NCBI RefSeq assembly: GCF_040536835.1
Contig: NZ_CP159578.1
Location: 3,348,001 to 3,412,000, forward strand
Length of the DNA stretch: 64,000 nucleotides
Direction of reading: 5' to 3'
Origin: Salinicola endophyticus
GTDB taxonomy: Bacteria; Pseudomonadota; Gammaproteobacteria; Pseudomonadales; Halomonadaceae
In this document: one piece after another, positions 39,667-49,037 of the stretch
How the letters are laid out: every line of letters starts with the position of its first letter
Numbering within the stretch: the first letter of the stretch is position 1
Program-made: the position numbers and the translations under genes
The notes under the pieces: model-generated
The model's input: the letters and a program-made list of their open reading frames with translations, nothing else
The model's database searches: none
Told to the model about the DNA's origin: nothing

Positions 39667-40932
39667 TCAGTTGGCCTGATAGCGGTGCAGCCGGTGGCGA
39701 CGTTCGAACTCCTGCACCCGCTGGCGGGCGAATTCGATCGTCTGCGCGGTCATCACGCTGTGGTTCTCGTCCTTGAGCTCGCCGCCCAGATGGCGCACCA
39801 GCACCATCGCGGTCTCGAGCATCGCCTCGAACGCCGCGGCGGTGTCGTTGGCGCCGGGCAGCGGCATCAGGAAGGTGACCCCCGGGGTGACGATCTCGTC
39901 CATCTTGTCGAGATCGAACACGCCCGGCTTGAGCACGTTGACCATCGAGAACTGCAGCTCGCTGTCGCTCGCCTCGGTCTCGTAGCGGTGGAAGATGCCC
40001 ATCTCGCTGAAACGCAGGCCGCAGGCCAGCATCAGGTTGAGCAGCGTGGTGCCGTCGAAGCCCTCTTCGGTGCGCGCCAGCACACTGATGACGATGACTT
40101 CCTCGGCATTCGACAGCGTTTCACGGGCCCGCGCAGCGCTGACGTGATGGCGCTTAGCGCGCTCCACCGCAGGATGCGTGGTGACCACATCACGCCGCGG
40201 CGCGTCATCCTGGGTGGCTCGATCGAACGCTGCCTGGTCGAAGGTCGACGCATCGGCCGCACCACGCATCTCGGCTTCCTCGGCGACGCTAGCCGGCGCT
40301 TCAGTCACCGCCGGCATCTCGCCGGCCGGCGTCAGCGCGGTGATCTGCAGACGCGACTCTTCCAACCGCGACGCGTCGGCGGTGACGCGGGCTTCGGCGG
40401 TTTCGGCGCGCGCGTCGACCCCAGCCTCGGCGGCGGACAGGCGCGGCTCTTCGTGCGCCCGCTCCTGCGTCCGAGCGGCGGCGGCCTCGTCGCGTTTCTG
40501 ACCCAGGCGATGGGCGGAGTCGCTGACCCGCTTGGCGCCGGCCTTCATCGCGCTCTTGACGTTCTCCTGCATATCGGCGAACGACGTACGCGACTTGTAG
40601 CGGCCGAACACGCCGCCCTTGATCTGGTCGTCGGGAATCCGCTCCTGACGCTTGGGTTCGGCCGGGCGGATGGGTTCGGCGCCATCACTGCTGCGCTCGA
40701 ACGTCGCCGGCCGGACGACACGTGCCCCTCCATTGGGCAATTCCCAGTTGATCTCGGCCGCACGGGCCTCCTCTTCCGGATCCACGCTGGATCCGGCGTC
40801 GCTTCCGCTGGATTCCATCGCCTGGTCAAGGCGCGGAACACGACGTTGGCGCTGTAGACGACGGAAGCCATCGATCACGATGGTCGCCACCAAAACCAGC
40901 CCCAGGATGATCAGCCACTCTCTTAGTTCCAT
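39667..40932 (-). CDS. zipA: Cell division protein ZipA
   Basis: ZipA anchors FtsZ to the inner membrane at the division site. The 421 residues start with a short periplasmic end and a single membrane helix (LREWLIILGLVLVATIVIDG), then a charged RRLQRQRR stretch, a long acidic and Ala-rich linker (about 40-270), and the globular FtsZ-binding domain (EEVIVISVLARTEEGFDGTT to HRYQAN). The linker is long compared with E. coli ZipA (328 residues). Gene order smc-zipA-ligA is common in gammaproteobacteria. Confidence 0.95.
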   Translation of the reverse strand: MELREWLIILGLVLVATIVIDGFRRLQRQRRVPRLDQAMESSGSDAGSSVDPEEEARAAEINWELPNGGARVVRPATFERSSDGAEPIRPAEPKRQERIPDDQIKGGVFGRYKSRTSFADMQENVKSAMKAGAKRVSDSAHRLGQKRDEAAAARTQERAHEEPRLSAAEAGVDARAETAEARVTADASRLEESRLQITALTPAGEMPAVTEAPASVAEEAEMRGAADASTFDQAAFDRATQDDAPRRDVVTTHPAVERAKRHHVSAARARETLSNAEEVIVISVLARTEEGFDGTTLLNLMLACGLRFSEMGIFHRYETEASDSELQFSMVNVLKPGVFDLDKMDEIVTPGVTFLMPLPGANDTAAAFEAMLETAMVLVRHLGGELKDENHSVMTAQTIEFARQRVQEFERRHRLHRYQAN

Positions 40933-41142
40933 GGGTCGTCTTGCCTGTTCGCGGTGCCACTATGCGGGTAGAGGACAACATGCCTGCGGCATGTGGGTCC
41001 TAGCATAGCGTGATTTTCCTAAAATGGGCGACTTTTTTTCATTGTCAAGTAAAGTTTTTGCCCGCCAGCAACCGCCCTTCAATTCTCCCTAATGCTCGAC
41101 ATCCTATTACGCCGATAGCCGCTTTGGCTATTTCGGGCAAGC

Positions 41143-44100
41143 TCAGGACGCCTCTGCCATCGACGCCGCCTCGTCGACCCCGACAGCGACCAGGCGTGAG
41201 ACACCTGGCTCCTGCATGGTCACCCCCATCAATCGTTCGGCGGCCTCCATGGCAATCTTGTTGTGGGTGATGAAGATGAACTGCACGCTCTCTGACATCT
41301 CCTTCACCAGTTTCGCATAGCGCCCCACATTGGCATCGTCCAGCGGCGCGTCGACTTCGTCGAGCATGCAAAAAGGCGCCGGATTGAGCTGGAAGATGGC
41401 AAACACCAGCGACAGTGCGGTCAGCGCCTTTTCGCCGCCGGAGAGCAGATGAATGGTGCTGTTTTTCTTGCCCGGGGGGCGCGCCATGATAGCCACCCCG
41501 GTCTCCAGCAAATCCTCCCCGGTCAGGGTCAACCATGCGGCCCCGCCGCCGAAGACTCGGGGGAAAAGCGCCATCAGGCCCTGATTGACTTGCTCGAAAG
41601 TCTGCTTGAAACGGGTTCGGGTCTCCTGATCGATACGCCGGATCGCCCGCTCCAGGGTCTCGATCGCCTCGCTGAGTTCGGCGTGCTGGGCCTCGAGGTA
41701 GTCGCGGCGCTCGGCCTGCTGGTCGTACTCCTCGATCGCCGCCAGGTTGATCGCGCCCAGGCGGCGGATGCGCTCGCCGGTCTCCTCGAGCCGGGTCTGC
41801 CACGCCGACTCGGTGGCGTTGGGGTCCAGCGCGGCGCCCAGGGCGTCGACGTCGTGCTGCTGCTCGGCGAGCTGCTCGGCCTGGGCATCGGCCTTCAGCG
41901 CCAGCGCCTGGAGCTGCATGCGACCCTCCTGCAGGCGCGTGCGCAGCCCTTCCAGATCGCGCTCGTGCTGCTGACGCTCGAGCTCGCTCTGGCGCAGCAT
42001 CTCGCCGAGCTGGTTGGCGCGGTCACGACACTGGTTGAGGGCACTCTCCTGCTGGCTGCGCTGCTCTAGCAGCTCGGCCAGGCGCATCTGCTGGTCGTCA
42101 TCGGGCTGGTTGAGGCGCTCACGCTCGGCCGCCAGCCCCGCACAGCGCTCTTCCAGCGCGGCCAGTTGGGTGCGGCTGCGCTGCGCCTGCTGCGCCAGTT
42201 CACCGCGCTGGGTCTCGAGACGCTGGCGCTCCAGCGCCAGTTGCTGCTGGCGCTGCCCCGCCTGCTGCTGCTGGCGACGCAGCTCGGCCAGGCGCTCCCG
42301 CGCCTGCTGGCGGGTGGCGTCGATGGCGGCACGCTGCCCGGACCCCGCCTCGACCTCGGCCAGTGCCTGCTGCCAGCGCTCGCGGGTCTCTTCCAGCATC
42401 TCGCGGGTCTCTTCCAGACGCGCCTGACGCGCTTCGCTCTCGGCGGCGAGTTCGGCGGCCCGCGCGCTACTGTGCTCGAGCCGGCTCTCCAGCGTGGCCA
42501 GACGCGTGGCCTGCTGCTGGCGCTCACGGGAGAGGTCGAGCTCCGCCTGGCGCAGCGCTTCCAGCCCGCGCTCGCTCTCCTCGATCGCCGCCTCGCCCGC
42601 CTCGAGGCTCTCCGCCAGCGCCACCAGGCGCTGGTCGATCTCCGCCACCTGCAGTGCCAGCGCCTCGCGCCGCTGACGCTGCAGCAGCACGCTGTCGCCC
42701 TGGGCGTCCTGCTCGCCCAGCCGGCGCACCCAGCCATGGCCGAGCCACAGCCCGTCGGCTGTGATCACGCTCTCGCCGGGGGTGAGCGCGGCCTGTGCGG
42801 CCCAGGCGCTGGCGTGATCGTCGACGCAGCGCACGGCCCCGAGCAGGGCGCCCAACGCCGCGCTGCCGCGGGCCTTGGCGGCGAGCGAATCCGCCGGCGC
42901 CGGCGCGGCCGCCCCCTCCGGGGCGACCAGCGGCAGCTCGCCGCTGGCCAACTGCTCCAGCACTTCTCGCGCCGGGGTCAGATCGGTGACCCGCGCCTTG
43001 AGCCAGGGCGCCAGCACCCAGCTCACGCAGCGCTCCCAGCCCGGCTCCACCTCGAGGCACTCGGCAAGCCGGGGGGCAGTGTCCAGCGCGTGCGCTGCCA
43101 GCTGCTCGGTCAGAGCGCTGTCGTCATCCGCCAGCGCGGCTTCGATCAGCGCCTCCAGCGAGGCGATCTCGCCCTGGGCGCGGTGGTGGCGCTCGCGCAG
43201 GGCATCGCGCTCGCGCTGGGCCGCGGCGAGCGTCTCACGCGCCTGCTCACGCTCCTCCTGGCGCGCTTCACGCCGGATCGTCAGGGTCTCCTGGCGCTCG
43301 TCGAGGATCGCCAGCGCCGCCTGCAGTTCGTCCCGCTGGGCCTCCAGCGCGCTGACATCGGGCAGCGCCGCACGCTGCTGCTGGCGGCGCTCGATCTCCG
43401 CCACCAGCTCCTCGCTCTGGCGTTCCAGGCGCTGGATCGCCTCCTGCTCGCGCTCGGCGCGGTGGCGGCTGTCGCCGGCCTGCTGCTCGATGCGCTCCCA
43501 CTCGGTCTGGTGCGCCTCGGCCTCGGCTTCGGCCTCTTCCAGGCTCTGCGCCAGCGTCAGCAGCGTCTCGTCGGCCAGTTCCGCCTCCGGTGCCAGCGCT
43601 TCGAGTCGTTCGGCCAGGGCCTCGCCGCGGGCGTCGTCCTCGCCCGCCAGCGCCGCCAGCGATTCGCGCTCGCGGCGGGCGGCGTCGAGATCGGCGGCGA
43701 GCTGCTGGTCGCGCTGACGCACGTGTTCGAGCGACTGCTCCAGCCGCGCGATGTCGGCCCCGGTCTGGTAGAAGGCAGCCTGGTGCTGCTCCAGCTCGGC
43801 GGCGATCTCGTCATGCTGCTCACGCCCCTCGACCAGACGGGTCTCGCACTGGCGCAGGCCGAGCACCTCGCGCTCCACCTGGGTCTCGTACTCGGCGACC
43901 CGCGCCGCCTCCTCGCGCTGCTGGCTGCGCAGCGCGCGCTCGCGCAGCAGCGCCAGCTCGCCGCGCAGGCGATGCTCTTCTTCTTTCAGGGTGCGGTAGC
44001 GGCGCGCGGCATCGGCCTGACGCTTGAGCCGTTCGAGCTGCTTGTCGAGCTCCTCGCGAATGTCGTCGAGACGCTCGATGTTCTCCTGGGTCCGCCGCAG

Positions 44101-44649
44101 GCGGTTCTCGGTTTCGCGTCGGCGCTCCTTGTACTTGGAGATACCGGCCGCTTCTTCGAGAGTGGTGCGCAGCTCTTCCGGACGCGCCTCGACCAGGCGC
44201 GAGATCATGCCCTGGCCGATGATGGCGTAGGAGCGCGGACCCAGGCCGGTGCCCAGGAAGATATCGGCGATATCGCGGCGGCGGCACTTCTGGCCGTTGA
44301 GGAAGTAGCTCGACTGGGCGTCGCGGGTGACCTGGCGCTTGACCGCGATCTCGGCGTAGTCGGCATAGGCGCCGCCGAGGCTGCCGTCGCGGTTGTCGAA
44401 GAGCAGTTCGATGGAGGCCTGGCCCACCGGCGAACGGCCGCTGGAGCCGTTGAAGATGACGTCGGTCATCGACTCACCGCGCAGGGTCTTGGCCGAGGAC
44501 TCCCCCATGACCCAGCGCACCGCATCGATGACATTGGACTTGCCGCAGCCGTTGGGGCCGACGATCGCGGTCATGTTGCCGTCGAACGGTACCGTGACCG
44601 GATCGACGAACGATTTGAAACCCGCCAGTTTGATCGACTTGAGGCGCAT
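41143..44649 (-). CDS. smc: Chromosome segregation protein SMC
   Basis: SMC is an ATPase that compacts and separates chromosomes. The 1168 residues show the N-terminal head (MRLKSIKLAGFKSFVDPV, Walker A VGPNGCGKSNVIDA), two long Glu/Gln/Arg-rich coiled coils separated by the hinge (about 505-640), and the C-terminal head with signature LLSGGEKALTALSLVFA and Walker B FCMLDEVDAPLDD. The ATG at 44649 gives the standard start; a frame open to 44979 runs antisense into the neighbouring gene and is a shadow. Confidence 0.97.
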   Translation of the reverse strand: MRLKSIKLAGFKSFVDPVTVPFDGNMTAIVGPNGCGKSNVIDAVRWVMGESSAKTLRGESMTDVIFNGSSGRSPVGQASIELLFDNRDGSLGGAYADYAEIAVKRQVTRDAQSSYFLNGQKCRRRDIADIFLGTGLGPRSYAIIGQGMISRLVEARPEELRTTLEEAAGISKYKERRRETENRLRRTQENIERLDDIREELDKQLERLKRQADAARRYRTLKEEEHRLRGELALLRERALRSQQREEAARVAEYETQVEREVLGLRQCETRLVEGREQHDEIAAELEQHQAAFYQTGADIARLEQSLEHVRQRDQQLAADLDAARRERESLAALAGEDDARGEALAERLEALAPEAELADETLLTLAQSLEEAEAEAEAHQTEWERIEQQAGDSRHRAEREQEAIQRLERQSEELVAEIERRQQQRAALPDVSALEAQRDELQAALAILDERQETLTIRREARQEEREQARETLAAAQRERDALRERHHRAQGEIASLEALIEAALADDDSALTEQLAAHALDTAPRLAECLEVEPGWERCVSWVLAPWLKARVTDLTPAREVLEQLASGELPLVAPEGAAAPAPADSLAAKARGSAALGALLGAVRCVDDHASAWAAQAALTPGESVITADGLWLGHGWVRRLGEQDAQGDSVLLQRQRREALALQVAEIDQRLVALAESLEAGEAAIEESERGLEALRQAELDLSRERQQQATRLATLESRLEHSSARAAELAAESEARQARLEETREMLEETRERWQQALAEVEAGSGQRAAIDATRQQARERLAELRRQQQQAGQRQQQLALERQRLETQRGELAQQAQRSRTQLAALEERCAGLAAERERLNQPDDDQQMRLAELLEQRSQQESALNQCRDRANQLGEMLRQSELERQQHERDLEGLRTRLQEGRMQLQALALKADAQAEQLAEQQHDVDALGAALDPNATESAWQTRLEETGERIRRLGAINLAAIEEYDQQAERRDYLEAQHAELSEAIETLERAIRRIDQETRTRFKQTFEQVNQGLMALFPRVFGGGAAWLTLTGEDLLETGVAIMARPPGKKNSTIHLLSGGEKALTALSLVFAIFQLNPAPFCMLDEVDAPLDDANVGRYAKLVKEMSESVQFIFITHNKIAMEAAERLMGVTMQEPGVSRLVAVGVDEAASMAEAS

Positions 44650-44802
44650 GCCGACTGCACGACTCCTTGAATAAGCGCACCGCGAAACGAATCGGCAGAG
44701 CCTAAGCCACCGCGGGGGCGATATCCAGCCCGGCCGCCGTCGGCGCGCCTTGCCGCCCACCGCCGGCTTGCTATGATGAAGCCGTTTCCTCGGGAGAAGA
44801 CG

Positions 44803-45276
44803 ATGACAAATTCCGCACCGAGCTTTCTGCAGCGTCAGCCACACCTGCCCCTGATCGACGGCCACTGGGAACCGGTGGACGCCACCGAGCTGGTCGAGAT
44901 CCCCCTGCTGGGTCAGGTCGCCGCCGGCCTGCCGATGGAGGCGTGCCTGGACGACGCCACCGTCCACGTGCCCGCCCAACTGGTGCGGCGCAACACCTAT
45001 GCCCTGCGCGTGCGCGGCGACTCGATGATCGACTGCAATATCTTCGATGGCGACATCATCATCATCGAGCGCTACGAATCCGCCGAGAACGGCGAAACCG
45101 CCGTGGTCCTGATCAACAACCAGGAAGTGACCTTGAAGAAGCTGTTCATCGAGAAATCCGGCGTGCGCCTGCAGCCGGCCAACGACACCATGGCGCCGAT
45201 CTTTCTCAAGAACGAGGACGTGCAGGTGCTCGGACTGGTGATGGGTGTCATGCGCAATCCGCCCCAGGCGGCCTGA
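44803..45276 (+). CDS. LexA/UmuD-like S24 autoprotease without a DNA-binding domain
   Basis: A 157-residue protein that is essentially the C-terminal half of LexA. The self-cleavage site LLGQVAAGLPME has Ala41-Gly42, the nucleophile is Ser74 (RGDSMIDCNIFDGD), and the general-base Lys is about 112 (NNQEVTLKKLF). No HTH precedes the cleavage site, only about 38 residues, as in UmuD. It could be cleaved under RecA control and act in mutagenic repair, but no umuC lies beside it, and I see no clear SOS box upstream. GGGAG seven bases before ATG 44803 fixes the start. Its stop overlaps the next gene's start (TGATG). Confidence 0.88.
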   Translation: MTNSAPSFLQRQPHLPLIDGHWEPVDATELVEIPLLGQVAAGLPMEACLDDATVHVPAQLVRRNTYALRVRGDSMIDCNIFDGDIIIIERYESAENGETAVVLINNQEVTLKKLFIEKSGVRLQPANDTMAPIFLKNEDVQVLGLVMGVMRNPPQAA

Positions 45277-45893
45277 TGCGCTATGCGATTCCCGCGCTGG
45301 CGCCGGGGGCGATCCACACCCACAGCCTCGAAATCGACAAGAGTCGCTTCATCACCTGGGTCGCCCACGCCCCGGACGCGGCTGCCTTCGACCACCTGTT
45401 GAACGAGGCGCGCGCCACCTACCCCGATGCCAGCCACCACTGCTCCGCCTTCATCGCCGGCGCCCCCGGCGAGCAGGTGGCGATCGGTTTCTCCGATGAC
45501 GGCGAGCCCGGTGGTACCGCTGGCCGGCCGATGTTCCAGGCCCTGGAGGGCAGCGGCCTGGGCCAGGTCGCGGTGGTCGTCACGCGCTACTTCGGCGGCA
45601 TCAAGCTGGGCACCGGCGGCCTGGTGCGCGCCTACACCCAGGCGGTGACCCAGGCGCTTGAGAGCCTGCCACGGCGTGAGTTCACCGAGCGCCACGCGCG
45701 GCGAGTGCGTGTCGGTTTCGCTCTCGAAGCCCAGGCGCGCCACTGGCTGCAGGCCCACGAGGTACCGGTGGAAGCGGCCGACTACGATGGCCAGGGCGTC
45801 ACCCTGACGCTGGCCTGGCCCGCCGACAACAGTCTCGATCTGGGGCTGCTGGCGCAGCGTCTGCGGGGCGAGCTGGAGTGCCTCGACGAGTAG
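45276..45893 (+). CDS. yigZ: YigZ/IMPACT-family protein
   Basis: A 205-residue member of the UPF0029/IMPACT family. The conserved core is HSLEIDKSRFITWVAHAPD, then ATYPDASHHCSAFIAG, SDDGEPGGTAGRPMFQAL and VVVTRYFGGIKLGTGGLVRA. A DUF1949-like C-terminal domain follows. IMPACT relatives in eukaryotes restrain the kinase GCN2; the bacterial role is unsettled but ribosome or RNA related. It is translationally coupled to the S24 protease gene, an unusual pairing worth noting. Confidence 0.93.
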   Translation: MRYAIPALAPGAIHTHSLEIDKSRFITWVAHAPDAAAFDHLLNEARATYPDASHHCSAFIAGAPGEQVAIGFSDDGEPGGTAGRPMFQALEGSGLGQVAVVVTRYFGGIKLGTGGLVRAYTQAVTQALESLPRREFTERHARRVRVGFALEAQARHWLQAHEVPVEAADYDGQGVTLTLAWPADNSLDLGLLAQRLRGELECLDE

Positions 45894-45911
45894 ACAGCGC
45901 TCGCCGACTCA

Positions 45912-45962
45912 CTGCAGGCGCCCGTTCATTCGCTGCAGGCGTTCGTTCATTCGCTGCAGGCG
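45912..45962. repeat. 21-bp tandem repeat spanning the gntR stop codon
   Basis: CTGCAGGCG recurs at 45912, 45933 and 45954; full units read CTGCAGGCGCCCGTTCATTCG and CTGCAGGCGTTCGTTCATTCG. The GntR stop (TCA at 45947-45949) lies in the second unit, and the first unit repeats an in-frame stop at 45926-45928. The repeat copies the codons for ACSE-stop. Confidence 0.9.
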
Positions 45963-46621
45963 CTTTTGGCCACATCGTAGGAGAGCTGGATATGCGCGTG
46001 GATCAGCTCGCGCGCCGCGGCGATCCCCCGCGCCAGCGCCAGCTCCACCAGCTCGGCGTGCTGTACATCGAGCTGGGCGCGAATGTCCTGATGCGCCGGT
46101 GCCATGCGCCGGTAGCGATCGAACTGGTCGTGGAGCTGCTCGATGAAGCGCAAAAGCCACACCGAGCCACAGGGTTCGAGCAGGCGCCGATGAAACTGCA
46201 GGTGCATCTGCTCCCAGTGCTCGAGCGCATCGGGCTGCTCGTCGGCGCGCTTGAGCCGGTGAAAGGCCGCCAGCAGCTCCGCCTCCCACAGGGCATCGCC
46301 ATGGTGCAGCGCTGCCTCCAGCGCCTGGACCTCGAACTGCTGGCGCAGCCCGGCGATATCGTCGAGCTCGCGGCGTTTCAGCGCCGGCACGCGGAAGCCG
46401 CGCTGATTCTCCTGCGCCAGCAGCCCGTAGGCGGCGAGGCGGTTGAGCGCTTCACGCAGCGGGCTCAAACCCACCGCATAGGTCTCCCGGAGATGGCTGA
46501 TCGCGAGCTTCTCGCCGGCGGCGAAGCGCCCGCGGATCAGATCGCGCTTGAGCGCAGCGTAGACCTGACTCGCCGCGGTGGTGGCATCCAGCGCCTTGGC
46601 CGGCGCCTGTCTCATGCTCAT
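45947..46621 (-). CDS. GntR-family regulator, FadR/FCD subgroup
   Basis: A 224-residue GntR regulator. The winged helix covers about residues 15-80 (YAALKRDLIRGRFAAGEKLA, then SPLREALNRLAAYGLL and QRGFRVPAL); the helical FCD domain that binds a small acid or its metal complex covers about 90-215. It stands divergent from the gamma-glutamyltransferase/transporter operon and probably represses it. The start is ATG 46621 or the ATG two codons later. The 3' end is duplicated in tandem. Confidence 0.92.
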   Translation of the reverse strand: MSMRQAPAKALDATTAASQVYAALKRDLIRGRFAAGEKLAISHLRETYAVGLSPLREALNRLAAYGLLAQENQRGFRVPALKRRELDDIAGLRQQFEVQALEAALHHGDALWEAELLAAFHRLKRADEQPDALEHWEQMHLQFHRRLLEPCGSVWLLRFIEQLHDQFDRYRRMAPAHQDIRAQLDVQHAELVELALARGIAAARELIHAHIQLSYDVAKSACSE

Positions 46622-46827
46622 GCCGTGCCCTGCTGTCGATCCATGGCGTACTCCTCGGTCCGGTAGCGCTTGACCCTCGTATAAAATCGACGTCATAGTA
46701 AAAATCGATTTTTTCAGCATAACCGATCGTACCCCGTGACGACCATGTGCTCGCGCCACCGCAGCACCCCGCGGTGCCAACGTCAGGGAGACGAACCTCA
46801 ACGACAAGAACCTTCGGGATCGCCGCC

Positions 46828-48456
46828 ATGAGCCTCGCCTTCGACCACAACAACCCCTACCCCTCGCGCCGCAGCGCGACCTACTCCCAGCGCGGCATGG
46901 TCGCCGCCTCGCAGCCCCAGGCCAGTCAGGCGGGGCGCGACATGCTGGCCCAGGGCGGCAACGCGGTGGATGCCGCGATCGCCACCGCCGCGGTGCTGAG
47001 CGTGGTCGAGCCCAGCGGCAACGGCATCGGCGGTGACGCCTTCGCCCTGGTGTGGATCGCAAGCGAAGGCGGCCGCGGCCAGCTCCACGGCCTCAACGCC
47101 AGCGGCCATGCCCCCGCCGCCCTGACCCCGGAGGCGGTCCGCGCCGCGGGCCACAGCGAGATGCCGCTGCACGGCTGGACGCCGGTCACGGTGCCGGGCA
47201 CGCCGGCGGCCTGGGCAACCCTGTCGCAGCGCTTCGGCAAGCTCGACTTCGCCACTCTGCTGGCGCCGGCGATCCGCATCGCCCGCGAGGGCTTTCCGGT
47301 ATCGCCGGTGATCAGCGTCCTGTGGCAGCGTGCCGAAGGCGAGTTCCGCGCCCGCGCCGACGACCCCGCGGTGGCGCCGTGGCTCGATGCCTTCGCGCCC
47401 CTAGGCCGCGCCCCACACCCCGGCGAGCTGCATCGCAACGAGGCCCAGGCGCGCACACTGGAAGCGCTGGCCGAGAGCCACTGCGAGAGCTTCTACCGCG
47501 GCGCCCTGGCGCAGACCATCGACGCCTTTTCGCGCCGGACCGGCGGCTACCTGCGCGCCGAGGATCTGGCCGGCTACACCCCGGAGTGGGTCGAGCCGAT
47601 CGCCGCCGACTACCGCGGCTACCAGGTGTGGGAGATTCCGCCCAACGGCCAGGGCATGGTGGCACTGATGGCGCTGCGCCTGATGGAGGGCTTCGATCCC
47701 AGCGTGCGCGATGACCCCGAGCTGCTGCACCGCCAGATCGAGGCGATGAAGCTCGCCTATACCGACGGCCACCATCACATCACCGACAGCGGCCACATGC
47801 GCACCAGCGTGGCGGCGCTGCTCAGCGACGCCTACGCCGACACCCGCCGGCGCCTGATCGGCGCCACCGCCATCGACCCCGAGCCGGGCCAGCCCCAGGC
47901 CGGCGGCACGGTCTATCTGGCCACCGCGGACGCCGACGGCAACATGGTCTCCTACATCCAGAGCAACTATCACGGCTTCGGCTCCGGCGTGGTAGTGCCG
48001 GACACCGGCATCTCGCTGCAGAACCGCGGCCACGGCTTCAGCCTCGATGCCGACCACGTCAACGTGCTCGCCCCCGGCAAGCGCACCTTCCACACCATCA
48101 TCCCGGGCTTTCTCAGCCGTGACGGTATCGGCCTGGGGCCGTTCGGGGTGATGGGCGGCTTCATGCAGCCACAGGGACATATGCAGGTGGTGATGAATCT
48201 GATCGATTACGGACTCAACCCGCAGGCGGCGCTGGACGCCCCGCGCTGGCAGTGGATGGGCGAGCGTCAGGTGGGTATCGAGCCCGGCTATCCGCTGCAT
48301 CTGGTGCGCGACATGGCCGCGCGCGGCCATCAGGTCTCACTGGCGATCGACAGCACCAGCTACGGCCGCGGCCAGATCATCCTGCGCCACCCCGACACCG
48401 GGGTCTACTGCGGCGGCACCGAGCCGCGCACCGACTCCAGCATCGCGGTGCTGTGA
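46828..48456 (+). CDS. Gamma-glutamyltransferase-family enzyme (Ntn hydrolase)
   Basis: A 542-residue protein of the gamma-glutamyltranspeptidase family, which processes itself before a Thr that becomes the nucleophile. The N-terminal region has GGNAVDAAIATAAVLSVVEP and GNGIGGDAFALVW; the processing Thr would be Thr361 in QAGGTVYLATADADGN, followed by a GPFGVMGGFMQPQGHMQVV motif. No signal peptide is visible, so unlike classical GGT it is likely cytoplasmic and may be an amidohydrolase for an imported gamma-glutamyl or related compound. ATG 46828 is chosen; its stop is two bases before the first chromate-transporter-like gene. Confidence 0.88.
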   Translation: MSLAFDHNNPYPSRRSATYSQRGMVAASQPQASQAGRDMLAQGGNAVDAAIATAAVLSVVEPSGNGIGGDAFALVWIASEGGRGQLHGLNASGHAPAALTPEAVRAAGHSEMPLHGWTPVTVPGTPAAWATLSQRFGKLDFATLLAPAIRIAREGFPVSPVISVLWQRAEGEFRARADDPAVAPWLDAFAPLGRAPHPGELHRNEAQARTLEALAESHCESFYRGALAQTIDAFSRRTGGYLRAEDLAGYTPEWVEPIAADYRGYQVWEIPPNGQGMVALMALRLMEGFDPSVRDDPELLHRQIEAMKLAYTDGHHHITDSGHMRTSVAALLSDAYADTRRRLIGATAIDPEPGQPQAGGTVYLATADADGNMVSYIQSNYHGFGSGVVVPDTGISLQNRGHGFSLDADHVNVLAPGKRTFHTIIPGFLSRDGIGLGPFGVMGGFMQPQGHMQVVMNLIDYGLNPQAALDAPRWQWMGERQVGIEPGYPLHLVRDMAARGHQVSLAIDSTSYGRGQIILRHPDTGVYCGGTEPRTDSSIAVL

Positions 48457-48458
48457 CC

Positions 48459-49037
48459 ATGCGGACTCAGGGCATGCGCACCCAGTGGCAACTGTTTCTC
48501 GCCTTCCTGCGCGTCGGCCTGCTCGGCTTCGGCGGTGGTCCTTCGATGATCCCGCTGGTGCGGGCCGAAGTGGTCACCCGCTACGCGTGGATGGATGACG
48601 CCGAATTCGGCGACGTGCTGGCCATCGGCAATACCCTGCCGGGGCCGATCGCGACCAAGATGGCCGGCTATATCGGTTACCGGGTCGGCGGCCTCGGCGG
48701 CTGCGTGATCGCCGTGCTGGCCCAGATCCTGCCCTGCATCGTGGCCATGGTGGCGCTGCTCGGGCTGTTCACCCGCTACCGCGATCAGCGCTGGATCGAG
48801 GGCATGAGCCAAGGCGTGGTGCCGGTGGTGATGGTGATGATGGCGCAGCTGACCTGGGACTTCTGGCAGAAGTCGCGGGCCGCGCTGGGCTGGATCGCCA
48901 GCCTGATCATGGGCGCGGTCGCCGGCGGGCTGATCTACGGGCTCGATATCCACCCGGGCCTGGTGATCGGCGCCATCCTGGTCGCGGCGCTGCTGCGCCC
49001 TGAGCGCAACCGGCGGCGCAAGGAGGCCAGCTCATGA
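48459..49037 (+). CDS. ChrA-like transporter, first half
   Basis: A 192-residue membrane protein equal to one half of a full ChrA (CHR family). The family motif is LRVGLLGFGGGPSMIPLVRAE, then ATKMAGYIGYRVGG in the next helix. Short CHR proteins occur in pairs with opposite membrane orientation and function together. Name aside, chromate is probably not the substrate here, because the gene lies inside an operon for carboxylate-type compounds (inference). Its stop overlaps the next start (ATGA at 49034-49037). A second ATG at 48474 is possible. Confidence 0.88.
   Translation: MRTQGMRTQWQLFLAFLRVGLLGFGGGPSMIPLVRAEVVTRYAWMDDAEFGDVLAIGNTLPGPIATKMAGYIGYRVGGLGGCVIAVLAQILPCIVAMVALLGLFTRYRDQRWIEGMSQGVVPVVMVMMAQLTWDFWQKSRAALGWIASLIMGAVAGGLIYGLDIHPGLVIGAILVAALLRPERNRRRKEASS

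Noticed and set aside
44650..44979. N-terminal extension of SMC
   Set aside because: It would be antisense to the S24 protease gene, and the family start MRLKSIKLAGFKSF lies at 44649.
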